Source: an uncultured Collinsella sp. (GTDB lineage Bacteria > Actinomycetota > Coriobacteriia > Coriobacteriales > Coriobacteriaceae). From it: 29,596 nucleotides of DNA. The position numbers were made by a program, and so were the translations under genes. The stretch is from NCBI GenBank assembly GCA_900547025.1, contig UREZ01000014.1, positions 1-29,596 of the forward strand, written 5' to 3'. Within the stretch, counting starts at the first letter, position 1, and every line of letters begins with the position of its first letter. Positions 6,907 to 15,585 of this stretch are shown here, piece by piece. The notes beneath the pieces were generated by a model. The model worked only from the letters and a program-made list of their open reading frames with translations, was not told where the DNA came from and did no database searches.

Positions 6907-8703
6907 GTGTCTGAACAGGCAAATAATGGTTGTACTGCCGGCTTTGGCGTGCGTTTGATCGGCTGTGCCGACGATGCGGCTTTGCCCATTGGCATGCACG
7001 ACTATGCGGAGGCTCTTGGTTGCTGCACGCTGGTCGACAAGACCATGTTTATTGCCGATGTGTTGGACTGCGACGCGTCCGTTGTGGTGTGCTGTCGACC
7101 CGAGGGTTTTGGCAAGAGCATGAACCTGTCGATGCTCAGGGCTTTTCTGGAGCGTCCAGCGGTCGGTCGCGCTGGTCAGCTTTTGTTTGCCGATGCTCAG
7201 ATTTGGGATGCGGACGGCGGGCGCTATCGGGATGAGTACGCTTGCTATCCGGTGATATCGCTGGACTTTTCTGGCGCTGCGAGGCGTGGCACCGATGTTG
7301 CCGACGTCGTGCGCGATGCTCTTTCGGACGAGTGCGCTCGCCTGCTGGCGCTTTTGGAGGCTCCGGATTTAGCTCGAGACAAGGTACGTCACATCGAACG
7401 CGTTGCGCGTGGCGCGGCGAGCGAGGATGAGGTTGACTCGGTGCTCGGTGTGCTCATTGAGCTGCTGGAGATGGCCTGCGATGGGCAGGTTGTATTGCTC
7501 GTTGATGGGTACGATGCGGCGTGGTCTCGCCGTGCGAGCGCGAGGGACGTTTCCGTAGCCGGTCCGGCGGAGCTGCTCGATCGCGTGCTGTTCGACGCCA
7601 TTGCCACTGCGCGCGATTCGTTGCGGCTGACGTGTCTGATGGGGGAGCGTCCCAGTCCTGCCGAAGCGGCGCTTTCTTCGCGCGGCTGCTCGTATTGTCT
7701 GACTACGCCGCTGTCGGCGTGGTGTGACCGATGTTTCGGTTTTTCGGATGCCGAGGTCGAGGCTTTTTTGAATCATGCTGGGCGCGAGGAATACCTGGAT
7801 GATGCGCGTGAATGGCTCGAGGGGTATCGGTTTGGCAGGGCCTATTGCTCGAGTCCAGAGCGTGTGATCGGTTTTCTGGGCCGAGGCTGCACGGCGCCTG
7901 TGCGTGCCGATCTGTATGGATATGCCGATTGCCTGAGTAGGGTAGTTGCCGGGTGGAATCTCGACCGCCTTTCGGTCTTGTTTGATTTGCTCGAGGCCCA
8001 TGGGTGCGCTGAGGTCCCGCTTTGTTTGGGCACTGCAGAGCCAGATGTCTCGCCTGACGATGGTATGTGGACAGCGCTGTATCTGTCCGGTTTTCTCACG
8101 ACGGATATGACTGAGGAGCCAGAGCATGGCGATCGCCTCCGTGCTTTGCGATTGCCCAATAACGAGCTTCGTCAGGCCTTGCGTCTAGTGATTATTGAGT
8201 GGTTTGAGTGTGCCGCAGAAGACATTCGAGACGTCGATGCGTTTCGCGACGGGCTGTGCCATGGGAACGAGGATACCGTGAGGCGGGCGCTAAGCCGCAT
8301 CTTGGGAGATGCGGGAATCGGTGCGACCGACCCAGATACGCCGCTGCCATATCATCTGCTCTTGCAGGGGCTCTGCTTTGGCTTGCCGGGCTATGCCAAT
8401 CCTGCCTCGAGGCGAAAGTGTGGCGCGGATCGCTGGGACATCCAGGTTTTTCCCACGGGCGCCGTGTTCGACATAGCCGATACGATCGGTATGCTCGATG
8501 AACGTCCGCTGATAACGATCAACATGATGTATGACCCCGGTGTGGATGCGCTGGGCCTGGAATTGCTGGCCGTGCAGGCGCTGCTCGACATAGAGCGCGA
8601 CGGCATCGACGAAATCCGTGTGCCACGCCCCGCCATTGGACGCATGCGCTGGGGGTTTGGGTTTGATGGGCAGCATGTGGCTACGGTGTGCCAGCGGCTT
8701 TAA
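6907..8703 (+). CDS. AAA-ATPase-like protein with C-terminal (degenerate) PD-(D/E)XK-type region
   Basis: 598 residues from the GTG at 6907, which follows AGGGGG at suitable distance; a GTG at 6880 would add nine residues. The N-terminal half fits the 'AAA-ATPase-like' family (PF09820 type). There is a family lead-in (VDKTMFIADVL), a P-loop RPEGFGKS (64-71) where most members have RPRRFGKS, LSMLRAF after it, and a Walker B-like VVLLVDGYDA where most have DEYD. The C-terminal about 120 residues align in layout with the nuclease module usually fused here (DALGLELLAVQALLDIERDGI...WGFGFDG), but the usual E-x-K of that module is replaced by INMMYD, so nuclease activity is doubtful. Single gene, with a terminator before it and a convergent neighbour 24 bp after. 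Role unknown; the family is widespread in gut anaerobes and often multi-copy. Confidence 0.82.
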   Translation: MSEQANNGCTAGFGVRLIGCADDAALPIGMHDYAEALGCCTLVDKTMFIADVLDCDASVVVCCRPEGFGKSMNLSMLRAFLERPAVGRAGQLLFADAQIWDADGGRYRDEYACYPVISLDFSGAARRGTDVADVVRDALSDECARLLALLEAPDLARDKVRHIERVARGAASEDEVDSVLGVLIELLEMACDGQVVLLVDGYDAAWSRRASARDVSVAGPAELLDRVLFDAIATARDSLRLTCLMGERPSPAEAALSSRGCSYCLTTPLSAWCDRCFGFSDAEVEAFLNHAGREEYLDDAREWLEGYRFGRAYCSSPERVIGFLGRGCTAPVRADLYGYADCLSRVVAGWNLDRLSVLFDLLEAHGCAEVPLCLGTAEPDVSPDDGMWTALYLSGFLTTDMTEEPEHGDRLRALRLPNNELRQALRLVIIEWFECAAEDIRDVDAFRDGLCHGNEDTVRRALSRILGDAGIGATDPDTPLPYHLLLQGLCFGLPGYANPASRRKCGADRWDIQVFPTGAVFDIADTIGMLDERPLITINMMYDPGVDALGLELLAVQALLDIERDGIDEIRVPRPAIGRMRWGFGFDGQHVATVCQRL

Positions 8704-8727
8704 GCGCCGAGGTGTTTCCAGCTTCCG

Positions 8728-9747
8728 TTACTCGGTGTCCTTCATGGGCGGCATGGGCTTCCAGTTGGGATCCTTGATGATCTTGCGGGCGTCTTTCATG
8801 CCTCGGCGCAGCGCCGGAATACCGGTCTTAAAGCACTTATCGACCGCAGCCAGGCGAATGAATTCCTTGCAGAAGGTCGCGGCGTTGCCCAGACGGAACA
8901 GCATAGGGTGGTAGTCGCCGTAGATCTGCATGTAGCGTGCCAGATAACCGCGGTTGCGCATGATGTAGTAGCGGTTGGTGTCGCTCGTGGAGTTGAGCTG
9001 GCGTTTGCCGGCGATGTCCCAGTTAGAGACGGCGCGGGCGCGCTTGAGCACCACGTCGGCAACAACGGCGGCGGGGAAGTGCTGGCTGGCCACGTAGCCA
9101 TAGCAGGCATCGTCGCCGTAGATGAAGAATCGCGCATCGGGCAGGCCGATCTTGTCGACCACGCGGCGCGAGAACATGCCACCCTCAAAGCACAGCTGGT
9201 TCATGGCGCGGTAGCCCTCGGGTCCCAGGTCCCACTTGGCGACAGGGTTGGGAATGCCGAGCGAAAGGATGAGCTGGTACTGCCAAAAGAAGGCGCCGCC
9301 GTCAAAGTCCAGGCGCGAACCCTGGATGACATCGTAGCGGTCGGTCCACTTGGCAAGACGCTCGATGCCTTCGGGGATGACGAGCACGTCGTCGTCCATC
9401 ACCCAGAACCATTGAGCGCCCAGGTCGTAGGCGCATTTAGTGCCGGCGGAGAAGCCGCCCGCACCGCCGCCGTTTTCGAGCTGCGGGGCGTAGATGACAC
9501 GGTCGGTGCCGCCCTGCGCGTCAGGCTGCTCGGCGTCGATGCCCCACAGGTTGGCCAGGCGCTCGTTGAATGCGGTGCACATGGCCTCGGTCTCGCGCGA
9601 ATTCTCGTTATCGACAATCACGATGCGCCAGGGCGCGGCCGTGAGCTCGGTCATAGAGTCGAACAAGTTGGCCAGGAGTTCCTGGCGCTTGTACGTAACG
9701 ACGACGATGGCGAGCTTGTCGATGGGGGCGGGAAGGGTTGAAGGCAT
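8728..9747 (-). CDS. GT2 glycosyltransferase, galactofuranosyltransferase (GlfT)-like
   Basis: 339 residues with the start at MPSTLPAPIDKLAIVVVTYKR. In-frame ATGs further up (to 9927) would overlap the neighbouring gene end and lack family similarity. A GT-A fold is visible as VVVTYKR (15-21), IVIVDNEN (42-49), ENGGGAGGFSAG (91-102) and the metal-binding WVMDDDVL (D118-D120). A later GGMFSRRVVDKIGLPDARFFIYGDDACYG segment carries the likely catalytic acid. The GGAGGFSAG stretch and DDD triad are typical of GlfT1/GlfT2-like and rhamnosyl/galactofuranosyl transferases that extend surface glycans using UDP-Galf or a similar donor. No transmembrane segment is seen, so cytoplasmic or peripheral. 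It is convergent with the AAA-ATPase-like gene and lies downstream of the acyltransferase on the same strand (170-bp gap). Confidence 0.85.
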   Translation of the reverse strand: MPSTLPAPIDKLAIVVVTYKRQELLANLFDSMTELTAAPWRIVIVDNENSRETEAMCTAFNERLANLWGIDAEQPDAQGGTDRVIYAPQLENGGGAGGFSAGTKCAYDLGAQWFWVMDDDVLVIPEGIERLAKWTDRYDVIQGSRLDFDGGAFFWQYQLILSLGIPNPVAKWDLGPEGYRAMNQLCFEGGMFSRRVVDKIGLPDARFFIYGDDACYGYVASQHFPAAVVADVVLKRARAVSNWDIAGKRQLNSTSDTNRYYIMRNRGYLARYMQIYGDYHPMLFRLGNAATFCKEFIRLAAVDKCFKTGIPALRRGMKDARKIIKDPNWKPMPPMKDTE

Positions 9748-9917
9748 GGGGCAATATATCCTTTCACGCGCGGTGGGCGAGTGCTGCGCGGAAGCTATCG
9801 AATACGTCCTTGGGACTGTCCTATTGTAAAGGCTCGGCGCACCTTGGCGGCAAGCTTTGAATAAAACGCAGGAACCTGCCACGGCTGTAGCGGCTTTGGC
9901 GTCTGACGGCAGCGTGT

Positions 9918-11049
9918 CTATTGCCACTTGAGCTTGCGAGCGATAAGGCTTCTGGCTGCATCGATGATGAGGAGCGCTAAGGCAAAGACGATGCTAATGA
10001 CGGTACCCGTGACGATACATATAGCTGCCGGGCTGTTTTGGCTGACCAGTATGTTTGCGAGCAACGTATTGAAGACGGGACGCCACAGGCTACTGGTGAG
10101 CGACTGCATCACATAGAAACCGAGTGTGGCGGTCGATAAGGTGACGATGACACCCGCAGTCCGCGGATTGCCTGGGGCACTGCGTCGGGTTGCCGCAAAG
10201 AGCAGGGAGGCGGCAGCGAGGGCAAACGAGATCAGCGAGGTCGATTTGTAGGAGAGGACTGCCATCGCCGTGAGGTTGCCGGTGTAGGAGAGTGCTCCTT
10301 CCAGGATGGTGGCGAGCACCAAAACCGCTGCGAGCGACCGCATGCCCAAGGCGCCCGCCCTGTCCGAATCCATGACATCGGTTACGTCGCGGAGCAGCCC
10401 GCCGATCAAAAACGCGATTACGTACGTGGCAGCGCTCATGAGCTTCTGCAGCCAAGAAAACTCACCGCCGCTTGTCGCACTCATGGCGGCTAAATACCCG
10501 TTAACAACAAATGCGAGGATGCCAACGGCGATGACCGTCGTCGTGTAGGTTTTCTGGGGGAGTCGACTCTTAGCCAGTCCAAAGCATGGCGCCATGAAGA
10601 CCGTGGCGGCATAGACCCAGATAAACTCAAGGCCTAGCGTGTACCAGTACTGCGTGTTGAGGGTAACGTCGGGAATGGGGGGAGACGACCGTGGACCACG
10701 CGAGCGCCACGAGGCAATAAAACGCAGTGGGCATAACGACCTTGCCCAGGCGCTGCGCCGTCCGTTGCATTTGCGACTTCCACGTTGCCCCACCGTCCCA
10801 AGCACTCGCGGCCGAGGCGATGAGAAAATAGCCCGAGATCATAAAGAAGACCTCGTTGGCCCAGCAGCCAAGCAGGTTAATAAAACCGAGCACGCCGGAA
10901 TAGGGGGACATCGCAAGTGGGGCATATTCCACGGCGCCGACGCAGACGGCTTGGAAGGTCCACTGAAAGGTGTGGAACACCGCGATGCCGGCGACCGCGA
11001 CCAAACGCAGTGCTTCGATGGGTATGTTGCGTGCGGCTTTGGGCTGCAT
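9918..11049 (-). pseudogene. Acyltransferase-3 (OafA/WecH-like) membrane protein, frameshifted
   Basis: Two reading frames together make one acyltransferase-3 protein. The N-terminal part (11049 down to about 10682) has RNIPIEALRLVAVAGIAVFH with H26, the conserved family histidine, and NEVFFMISGYFLI. The C-terminal part (about 10677 down to 9918) starts IPDVTLNTQYWYTLGLEFIW and continues with several membrane helices. The frame breaks at a run of six C (minus strand; G at 10677-10682). Removing one C joins the frames as ...TVVSPIPDVTLNTQYW..., giving 376 residues, a normal family length. As written, translation ends at 10627 after 140 residues. These integral membrane enzymes O-acetylate or otherwise acylate surface sugars, which fits the adjacent glycosyltransferases. 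It may be a true null, a phase-variable tract or a base-calling error. AAGGACGTC precedes the ATG. Confidence 0.85.
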
Positions 11050-11068
11050 GACGTCCTTTCTTATCGGT

Positions 11069-11097
11069 TTGCCTCTGCGAGCTCCATAGATTATATA
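11069..11097 (+). promoter_or_regulatory. Candidate promoter of the GT2 operon
   Basis: TTGCCT (11069-11074), 17-bp spacer, TATATA (11092-11097), with the first start codon 65 bp downstream. A TATAAT on the opposite strand (11090-11095) overlaps it and could serve the divergent acyltransferase gene, although its -35 is poor. Confidence 0.5.
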
Positions 11098-11161
11098 AAC
11101 GCCCGCTAGCGCGCTGACCCTTTGATACCATGAAACGACAGGTATTTCCTAAGGAGCACAT

Positions 11162-12265
11162 TTGTCTACTAACGCCTCTGGCAGCCCTGTTCTGTCGCTG
11201 CTTATTCCCATTTACAATGTTCAGCGCTACCTGCGCGAGTGTCTCGATTCCGCCCTGGCGCAGACGCTCAAGGATATTGAGATCATCTGCATTAACGACG
11301 GGTCGACCGACAACTCGCCGGCGATTATCCGCGAGTATATGGAGCGCGATGGGCGCGTCAAGATGATCGACAAGGCCAACAGCGGTTACGGCGACTCGAT
11401 GAACCACGGTCTGGAGATGGCGCGTGGCAAGTACGTGGGCATCTTGGAGTCCGATGACTTTATGGCGTCTGACGCACTCGAAAAGCTTGTCTCGGCCGCC
11501 GATACCAATAATGCCGACTTTGCGAAGGCGAACTTTGATTTCTACTGGTCTAAGCCCGAGGAGCGCCGTTCGCTACACGAGATGTTTAGACCTCGGGATT
11601 GCGGCAAGCCGGTGCACCCGAGCGATACGACACAGTTCTTTAAGCAAAAGCCGTCGATTTGGTCGGCCGTGTACCGTCGCGATTTTCTTGAGCGCAATGG
11701 CATTAAGTTCCTGCCGACTCCGGGGGCATCCTTTCAGGACACGTCATTCGCCTTTAAGGTGATCGCGTGCGCCGATAAGGCTGTTTATCTGCATGATGCC
11801 GTGTTGTCGTATCGCCAGGACAACGAGAATTCCTCGGTCAATTCTTCGGCTAAGGTCTTTTGCGTCAATACCGAGTATGCCGAGATTGAGCGTTGGATTC
11901 GTGAGGATTATGCCCGCGACCACGTAAGCGGCGATGTCGCGCGCATGCTCAAGTTCAATCAGCTCATTAAGTACGATTCGTATATGTGGAACTACGTGCG
12001 CCTGGCGCCTAAGTTCTATAAGGAGTTCCTGGTTCAGATGGCCAAGGAGTTCCAAGCGGCCTTGGACGCCGGGGACTTTTCGCTTGACGACCTCAAGCCG
12101 TGGAAGCGCGCAAATCTCGCTGCCATCCTCAAAGATCCTGAGGGCTGGGTTGACGAGCATCCGAGTTTCGCGACGGATGGTGCCTTGGGGCGTGCTAAGT
12201 ATTACGCCTCGGTTGGAGGCCCAGGCGTGGTCGCTGCCTTCCTCATCGAATCGCTGAGGGGGTAG
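11162..12265 (+). CDS. GT2 glycosyltransferase (first gene of the glycan operon)
   Basis: 367 residues from a TTG start, supported by AAGGAG (11151-11156) five nt upstream and by the protein beginning right before the GT-A fold. Motifs are LSLLIPIYNVQRYLRECLDS (residues about 11-30), INDGSTDNSP, NSGYGDSMNHGLEMARG and the metal-binding LESDDF. The C-terminal half includes KPSIWSAVYRRDFL and LSYRQDNENSSVN, shared with the gene at 13387. Probably transfers one sugar to a lipid-linked surface glycan from the cytoplasmic face. Donor and acceptor cannot be read from sequence. Six nt separate it from the next gene. Confidence 0.9.
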   Translation: MSTNASGSPVLSLLIPIYNVQRYLRECLDSALAQTLKDIEIICINDGSTDNSPAIIREYMERDGRVKMIDKANSGYGDSMNHGLEMARGKYVGILESDDFMASDALEKLVSAADTNNADFAKANFDFYWSKPEERRSLHEMFRPRDCGKPVHPSDTTQFFKQKPSIWSAVYRRDFLERNGIKFLPTPGASFQDTSFAFKVIACADKAVYLHDAVLSYRQDNENSSVNSSAKVFCVNTEYAEIERWIREDYARDHVSGDVARMLKFNQLIKYDSYMWNYVRLAPKFYKEFLVQMAKEFQAALDAGDFSLDDLKPWKRANLAAILKDPEGWVDEHPSFATDGALGRAKYYASVGGPGVVAAFLIESLRG

Positions 12266-12271
12266 GTCGAC

Positions 12272-13312
12272 ATGGGAGAGGCCTCGTGTCCTAAAGCTAC
12301 CATTGTCGTCCCCGTTTACAACTCTGCGCGCTCCATTCAGCGATGCCTCGATTCGCTGTTGGCCCAGTCCGAGCGCTCGATTCAGGTTGTCTGCGTCAAC
12401 GACGGTTCGACTGATGATTCGTTGAACGTGTTGCGCCAGATCGCGCAGGCCGACGATCGCGTACTGGTGATTGACCAGGAAAACGCGGGCGTCTCGTGTG
12501 CTCGAAATGCCGGTATCGATGTCGCCGAGGGCGAGACCGTCTTTTTTGTGGACGCCGACGATTACATCGATGCCCGGACGGTCGAGCACGTGCTGCATTC
12601 CATGGAGTCTGCAGATGCCGAGGCCGCCGTTTTTGGCGGCGTCTGTGAACCTGCCGATGCTGCCCCCAAGCGCGTCCAGCAACTCATGAGCCCCAAAGCT
12701 GGTACCTTCGGCGCCCGTGATCCCCAACTGCTGTTCCATTCGAATGCGCAGCCCTATGCCTGCCGTGCGGCTTTTTCGTGCGAGCTGCTCAATCGCGAAG
12801 GCATTCGCTTCGCCCCCGGTTTGGCTTTGGGCGAGGACGTCGTCTTCCAATTTGCGGCTTATGCGCTTGCCCGTAAGACCGTCGTCATGCCGGACAAGTT
12901 CTACCACTACGTGATGGAGAGCGAATCGGCGACGCACGAGTTCAACAGTGCCGAGGCTCGTGCCAAAAAGCTTGACGCCCACATGAGGATGCTCGAGGAG
13001 GTCTTGGAGGGCTGGGCGGCCTACGGTCTTTTGGACCTGTGTCCCGGCGAGCTGATAACTTGGTTTTTGGACCTAATTGTGTTCGACCTGGCGCGCTTGG
13101 ATGCCGATGACTTCCATCGCGTGGCGGCTCGCGTCAACATGGACCTCGCGACGTTTTTGGGAACGGACTGGGCAGATATGCCTGCCAAGGGCGCTGTTTG
13201 CCGTGTTGCCCACAAGTTCGTTGCGACGACCTCGGGCTTTTCGATGGCAGATGCCACGCTGTTCTATCTTTCGACTCGCGGTCTCAAAGCCTGCCTGGAG
13301 CGCTTTCTCTAA
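12272..13312 (+). CDS. GT2 glycosyltransferase
   Basis: 346 residues, ATG start six nt after the previous stop. GT-A motifs are ATIVVPVYNSARSIQRCLDS (9-28), VCVNDGSTDDS, NAGVSCARNAGIDVAEG and FFVDADDYID for metal and donor binding. Further on are AFSCELLNREGIRFAPGLALGEDVVFQF, which is the usual 'GED..f' acceptor-side segment, and FYHYVMESESATH. Soluble and cytoplasmic in appearance. Distinct from its two neighbours, which resemble each other more than this one. Substrate unknown. Confidence 0.89.
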   Translation: MGEASCPKATIVVPVYNSARSIQRCLDSLLAQSERSIQVVCVNDGSTDDSLNVLRQIAQADDRVLVIDQENAGVSCARNAGIDVAEGETVFFVDADDYIDARTVEHVLHSMESADAEAAVFGGVCEPADAAPKRVQQLMSPKAGTFGARDPQLLFHSNAQPYACRAAFSCELLNREGIRFAPGLALGEDVVFQFAAYALARKTVVMPDKFYHYVMESESATHEFNSAEARAKKLDAHMRMLEEVLEGWAAYGLLDLCPGELITWFLDLIVFDLARLDADDFHRVAARVNMDLATFLGTDWADMPAKGAVCRVAHKFVATTSGFSMADATLFYLSTRGLKACLERFL

Positions 13313-13386
13313 TTCCAAGCGCTGCCGCCCGCCGCAACTCGGCTGCTAAAATAACCCTGTTACACGCTATTCAACAGGAGGTTCTC

Positions 13387-14505
13387 TTGCAGAACTCTGA
13401 TACCCCTAAAGTTTCGCTGCTTGTTCCCATCTGCAATGTTGAGCGCTACCTGCGCGAGTGCCTCGATTCCGCCGTGGCGCAGACGCTCAAGGACATCGAG
13501 ATCATCTGCATCAACGACGGTTCTACCGATAGTTCGCCAGATATCATCCGCGAGTACATGGAGCGCGACCCCCGTGTAAAGATGATCGACAAGGTCAACA
13601 GCGGCTACGGCGACTCGATGAACCGCGGCCTGGAGATGGCGCGCGGCGAGTACGTGGGCATCCTTGAGTCCGACGACTTTATGTTTGAGGATTCGCTCCA
13701 AAAGCTGGTCGCCAAGGCCGATGCTGAGCATGCCGATGTCGTTAAGGGCGACTTTTACCTGTATTGGTCCACGCCCAGCGAGCGCCGTGAGCTGTTTGGA
13801 ATTATCGACGAGCATATGACGGGCGCCGCGTATCGCCCCGTCGATCGCCCGGGCATCTTCTACCGCAAACCTTCCATTTGGTCGGCTATCTATCGGCGCG
13901 AGTTCCTCAACGACAATCAGATTCGGTTCCTTCCCACGCCGGGTGCCTCGTATCAGGACGCAGGCTTTAACTTTAAGGTTTGGGCTTGCGCCGAGCGTGC
14001 CGCGTTTATTGCGGACCCCATTTTGTGCTATCGCCAGGATAACGAGAAGAGCTCCGTTAATTCGCCCAACAAGGTGTTTTGCGTGTGCGACGAGTATGTC
14101 GAGATGCAGCGCTTTTTGGACGAGCGTCCTGAGCTCAAGGCTCAGCTTCAGGGCATTTTAATGCGCATGAAGGTCGATACGTACCGTTGGAATGATGAGC
14201 GCTTGGTCGATGAACTGCGCGAGCAGTTTTGGAAGAAAGCCTCGTCCGAGCTCAAGGCCGATTGGGATGCCGGTCGCTTTGACCTGTCGCTGTTTGATCC
14301 GCGTGGCGAGACCGACTTGCGTCTGATGGTCAAGTCGCCCCGCGCCTATATCGATTCGCGCTTTGACTTTAAGAAGCCGGGCAAGCTCAATACGTTTAAG
14401 CATTACTTTAAGATTGGCGGCCTGTCGCTGGTCTGGCGCGTGCTGACGTATCAGCGCACCTACGGCGACAACCCGCACCCCGATGACGTTCCGGCCGCAC
14501 AGTAG
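13387..14505 (+). CDS. GT2 glycosyltransferase, close paralogue of the 11162 gene
   Basis: 372 residues from a TTG start; AGGAGG (13376-13381) lies five nt before it, and the open frame further upstream reads through the end of the previous gene out of frame with any family similarity. Motifs are VSLLVPICNVERYLRECLDS, INDGSTDSSP, NSGYGDSMNRGLEMARGEYVGILESDDF, KPSIWSAIYRREFL and YRQDNEKSSVNSPNKVFCVCDEYVEM. Protein and DNA are nearly the same as the 11162 gene through the first 100 codons and clearly related throughout, so they arose by duplication within the operon. Each probably adds a related sugar linkage. The preceding 74-bp gap is the largest in the operon. Confidence 0.9.
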   Translation: MQNSDTPKVSLLVPICNVERYLRECLDSAVAQTLKDIEIICINDGSTDSSPDIIREYMERDPRVKMIDKVNSGYGDSMNRGLEMARGEYVGILESDDFMFEDSLQKLVAKADAEHADVVKGDFYLYWSTPSERRELFGIIDEHMTGAAYRPVDRPGIFYRKPSIWSAIYRREFLNDNQIRFLPTPGASYQDAGFNFKVWACAERAAFIADPILCYRQDNEKSSVNSPNKVFCVCDEYVEMQRFLDERPELKAQLQGILMRMKVDTYRWNDERLVDELREQFWKKASSELKADWDAGRFDLSLFDPRGETDLRLMVKSPRAYIDSRFDFKKPGKLNTFKHYFKIGGLSLVWRVLTYQRTYGDNPHPDDVPAAQ

Positions 14506-14517
14506 GAGCGAGTGACT

Positions 14518-15585
14518 ATGGCTAACCCCAAGATTTCCGTTGTCGTTCCCATCTATAAAGTGGAGGAGTGCCTGGCCTGGTGCCTGGACTCCCTGCTTGC
14601 GCAGGACATGCCCGATTGGGAGGGCGTGCTGGTCAACGATGGCTCGCCGGATGGCTCGCGCGATATTGCGGCCGCCTATTGCGAAAAAGACGCGCGCTTC
14701 ACGCTGGTCGATAAGCCCAATGGCGGCCTGTCGAGTGCGCGTAATGCAGGCATCGCTGCGTCCACGGCGCCTATCGTCGCGTTTTTGGATTCCGACGACC
14801 GCTTTACGCCCGATGCATGCCGCGTGATCGTCGATGCCTTTGAGCGCGAGCGCTGTGATGTTTTGACCTTTGGTGCGAATCCGTACCCGCTGGAGGCGGG
14901 GTATCCGTGGCTTAACTATGTGCTGAGCCCGCGCGATGTGTCGTTTGAAGGCTATAGCTCCGACCTACTGTTTAAGGAAGCATCTCGCCCCTTTGCATGG
15001 CGCACCGCCTGCAAGCGTGAGTTTTTGCTGGGTAACGGGATCGTGTTCGACGAAACCGTTAAGTATGGCGAGGACCAGGTCTTCGATTTTGCCGTGTACG
15101 GTCGCTCGCGCAAGACCGCGCTTATTTCGAACAAGCTGTATGACTACCGCGTGGCGCGCAAGGGTTCGCTCATGGACACCATGCGCTACGACGACGAGAC
15201 GCGCCTGCTGGAGCACGTGAAGATTTACTCCGCGGTGCTGGCTGACTGGCAGCGCGACGGTCTCGATGTCCAGCATGCCGAGGACCTGGCGTACTTCCTA
15301 TGCGATCTGGTGCTGTACGATGCGCTCAGGTTGCTGGGTTCGGACTGCGGCAAGGTGATCGCTGCTGTTGCTGACGCGCTCGCCGTCTCTGCCGTTGGCA
15401 GCGATGCTGCGCTCGCACAATGCGCTCCTTGTGTTGCTGCCATGGTGCGTGCGGCACTCACCAGCAAGGCTCCCAATGCTCGTGCGTGCAAAAAGCTCAT
15501 GTTCGATTATGACGTCTTGAGGTTTGGACGCCTGGGTGCGTGCAAGCGCATGGCGGCGAACGCCCTGGGAAAGCGAGAAGTGTAG
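14518..15585 (+). CDS. GT2 glycosyltransferase
   Basis: 355 residues from the ATG at 14518. A GTG six bases earlier is possible but sits only four nt from AGGAG. Motifs are KISVVVPIYKVEECLAWCLDS, LVNDGSPDGSRDIA, NGGLSSARNAGIAAS and the metal site FLDSDDRFT, followed by ACKREFLLGNGIVFDETVKYGEDQVFDF. The GED box and the LISNKLYDYRVARKGSLMDTM stretch are typical of capsule or teichoic-type GT2 enzymes such as EpsJ/WaaV-like. The C-terminal about 110 residues are Ala-rich and helical. Its stop codon abuts the next ATG directly. Confidence 0.89.
   Translation: MANPKISVVVPIYKVEECLAWCLDSLLAQDMPDWEGVLVNDGSPDGSRDIAAAYCEKDARFTLVDKPNGGLSSARNAGIAASTAPIVAFLDSDDRFTPDACRVIVDAFERERCDVLTFGANPYPLEAGYPWLNYVLSPRDVSFEGYSSDLLFKEASRPFAWRTACKREFLLGNGIVFDETVKYGEDQVFDFAVYGRSRKTALISNKLYDYRVARKGSLMDTMRYDDETRLLEHVKIYSAVLADWQRDGLDVQHAEDLAYFLCDLVLYDALRLLGSDCGKVIAAVADALAVSAVGSDAALAQCAPCVAAMVRAALTSKAPNARACKKLMFDYDVLRFGRLGACKRMAANALGKREV

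Noticed and set aside
9861..9880. GCAGG/CCTGC hairpin followed by TTTTATT on the minus strand after the acyltransferase gene
   Set aside because: Stem of five with a two-base loop is too small for a dependable terminator call.
11744..12982. 412-codon minus-strand frame across two GT genes
   Set aside because: It spans the boundary between two well-supported plus-strand GT2 genes and has no recognisable motifs. The 354-codon frame at 16912-17976 is rejected for the same reason.
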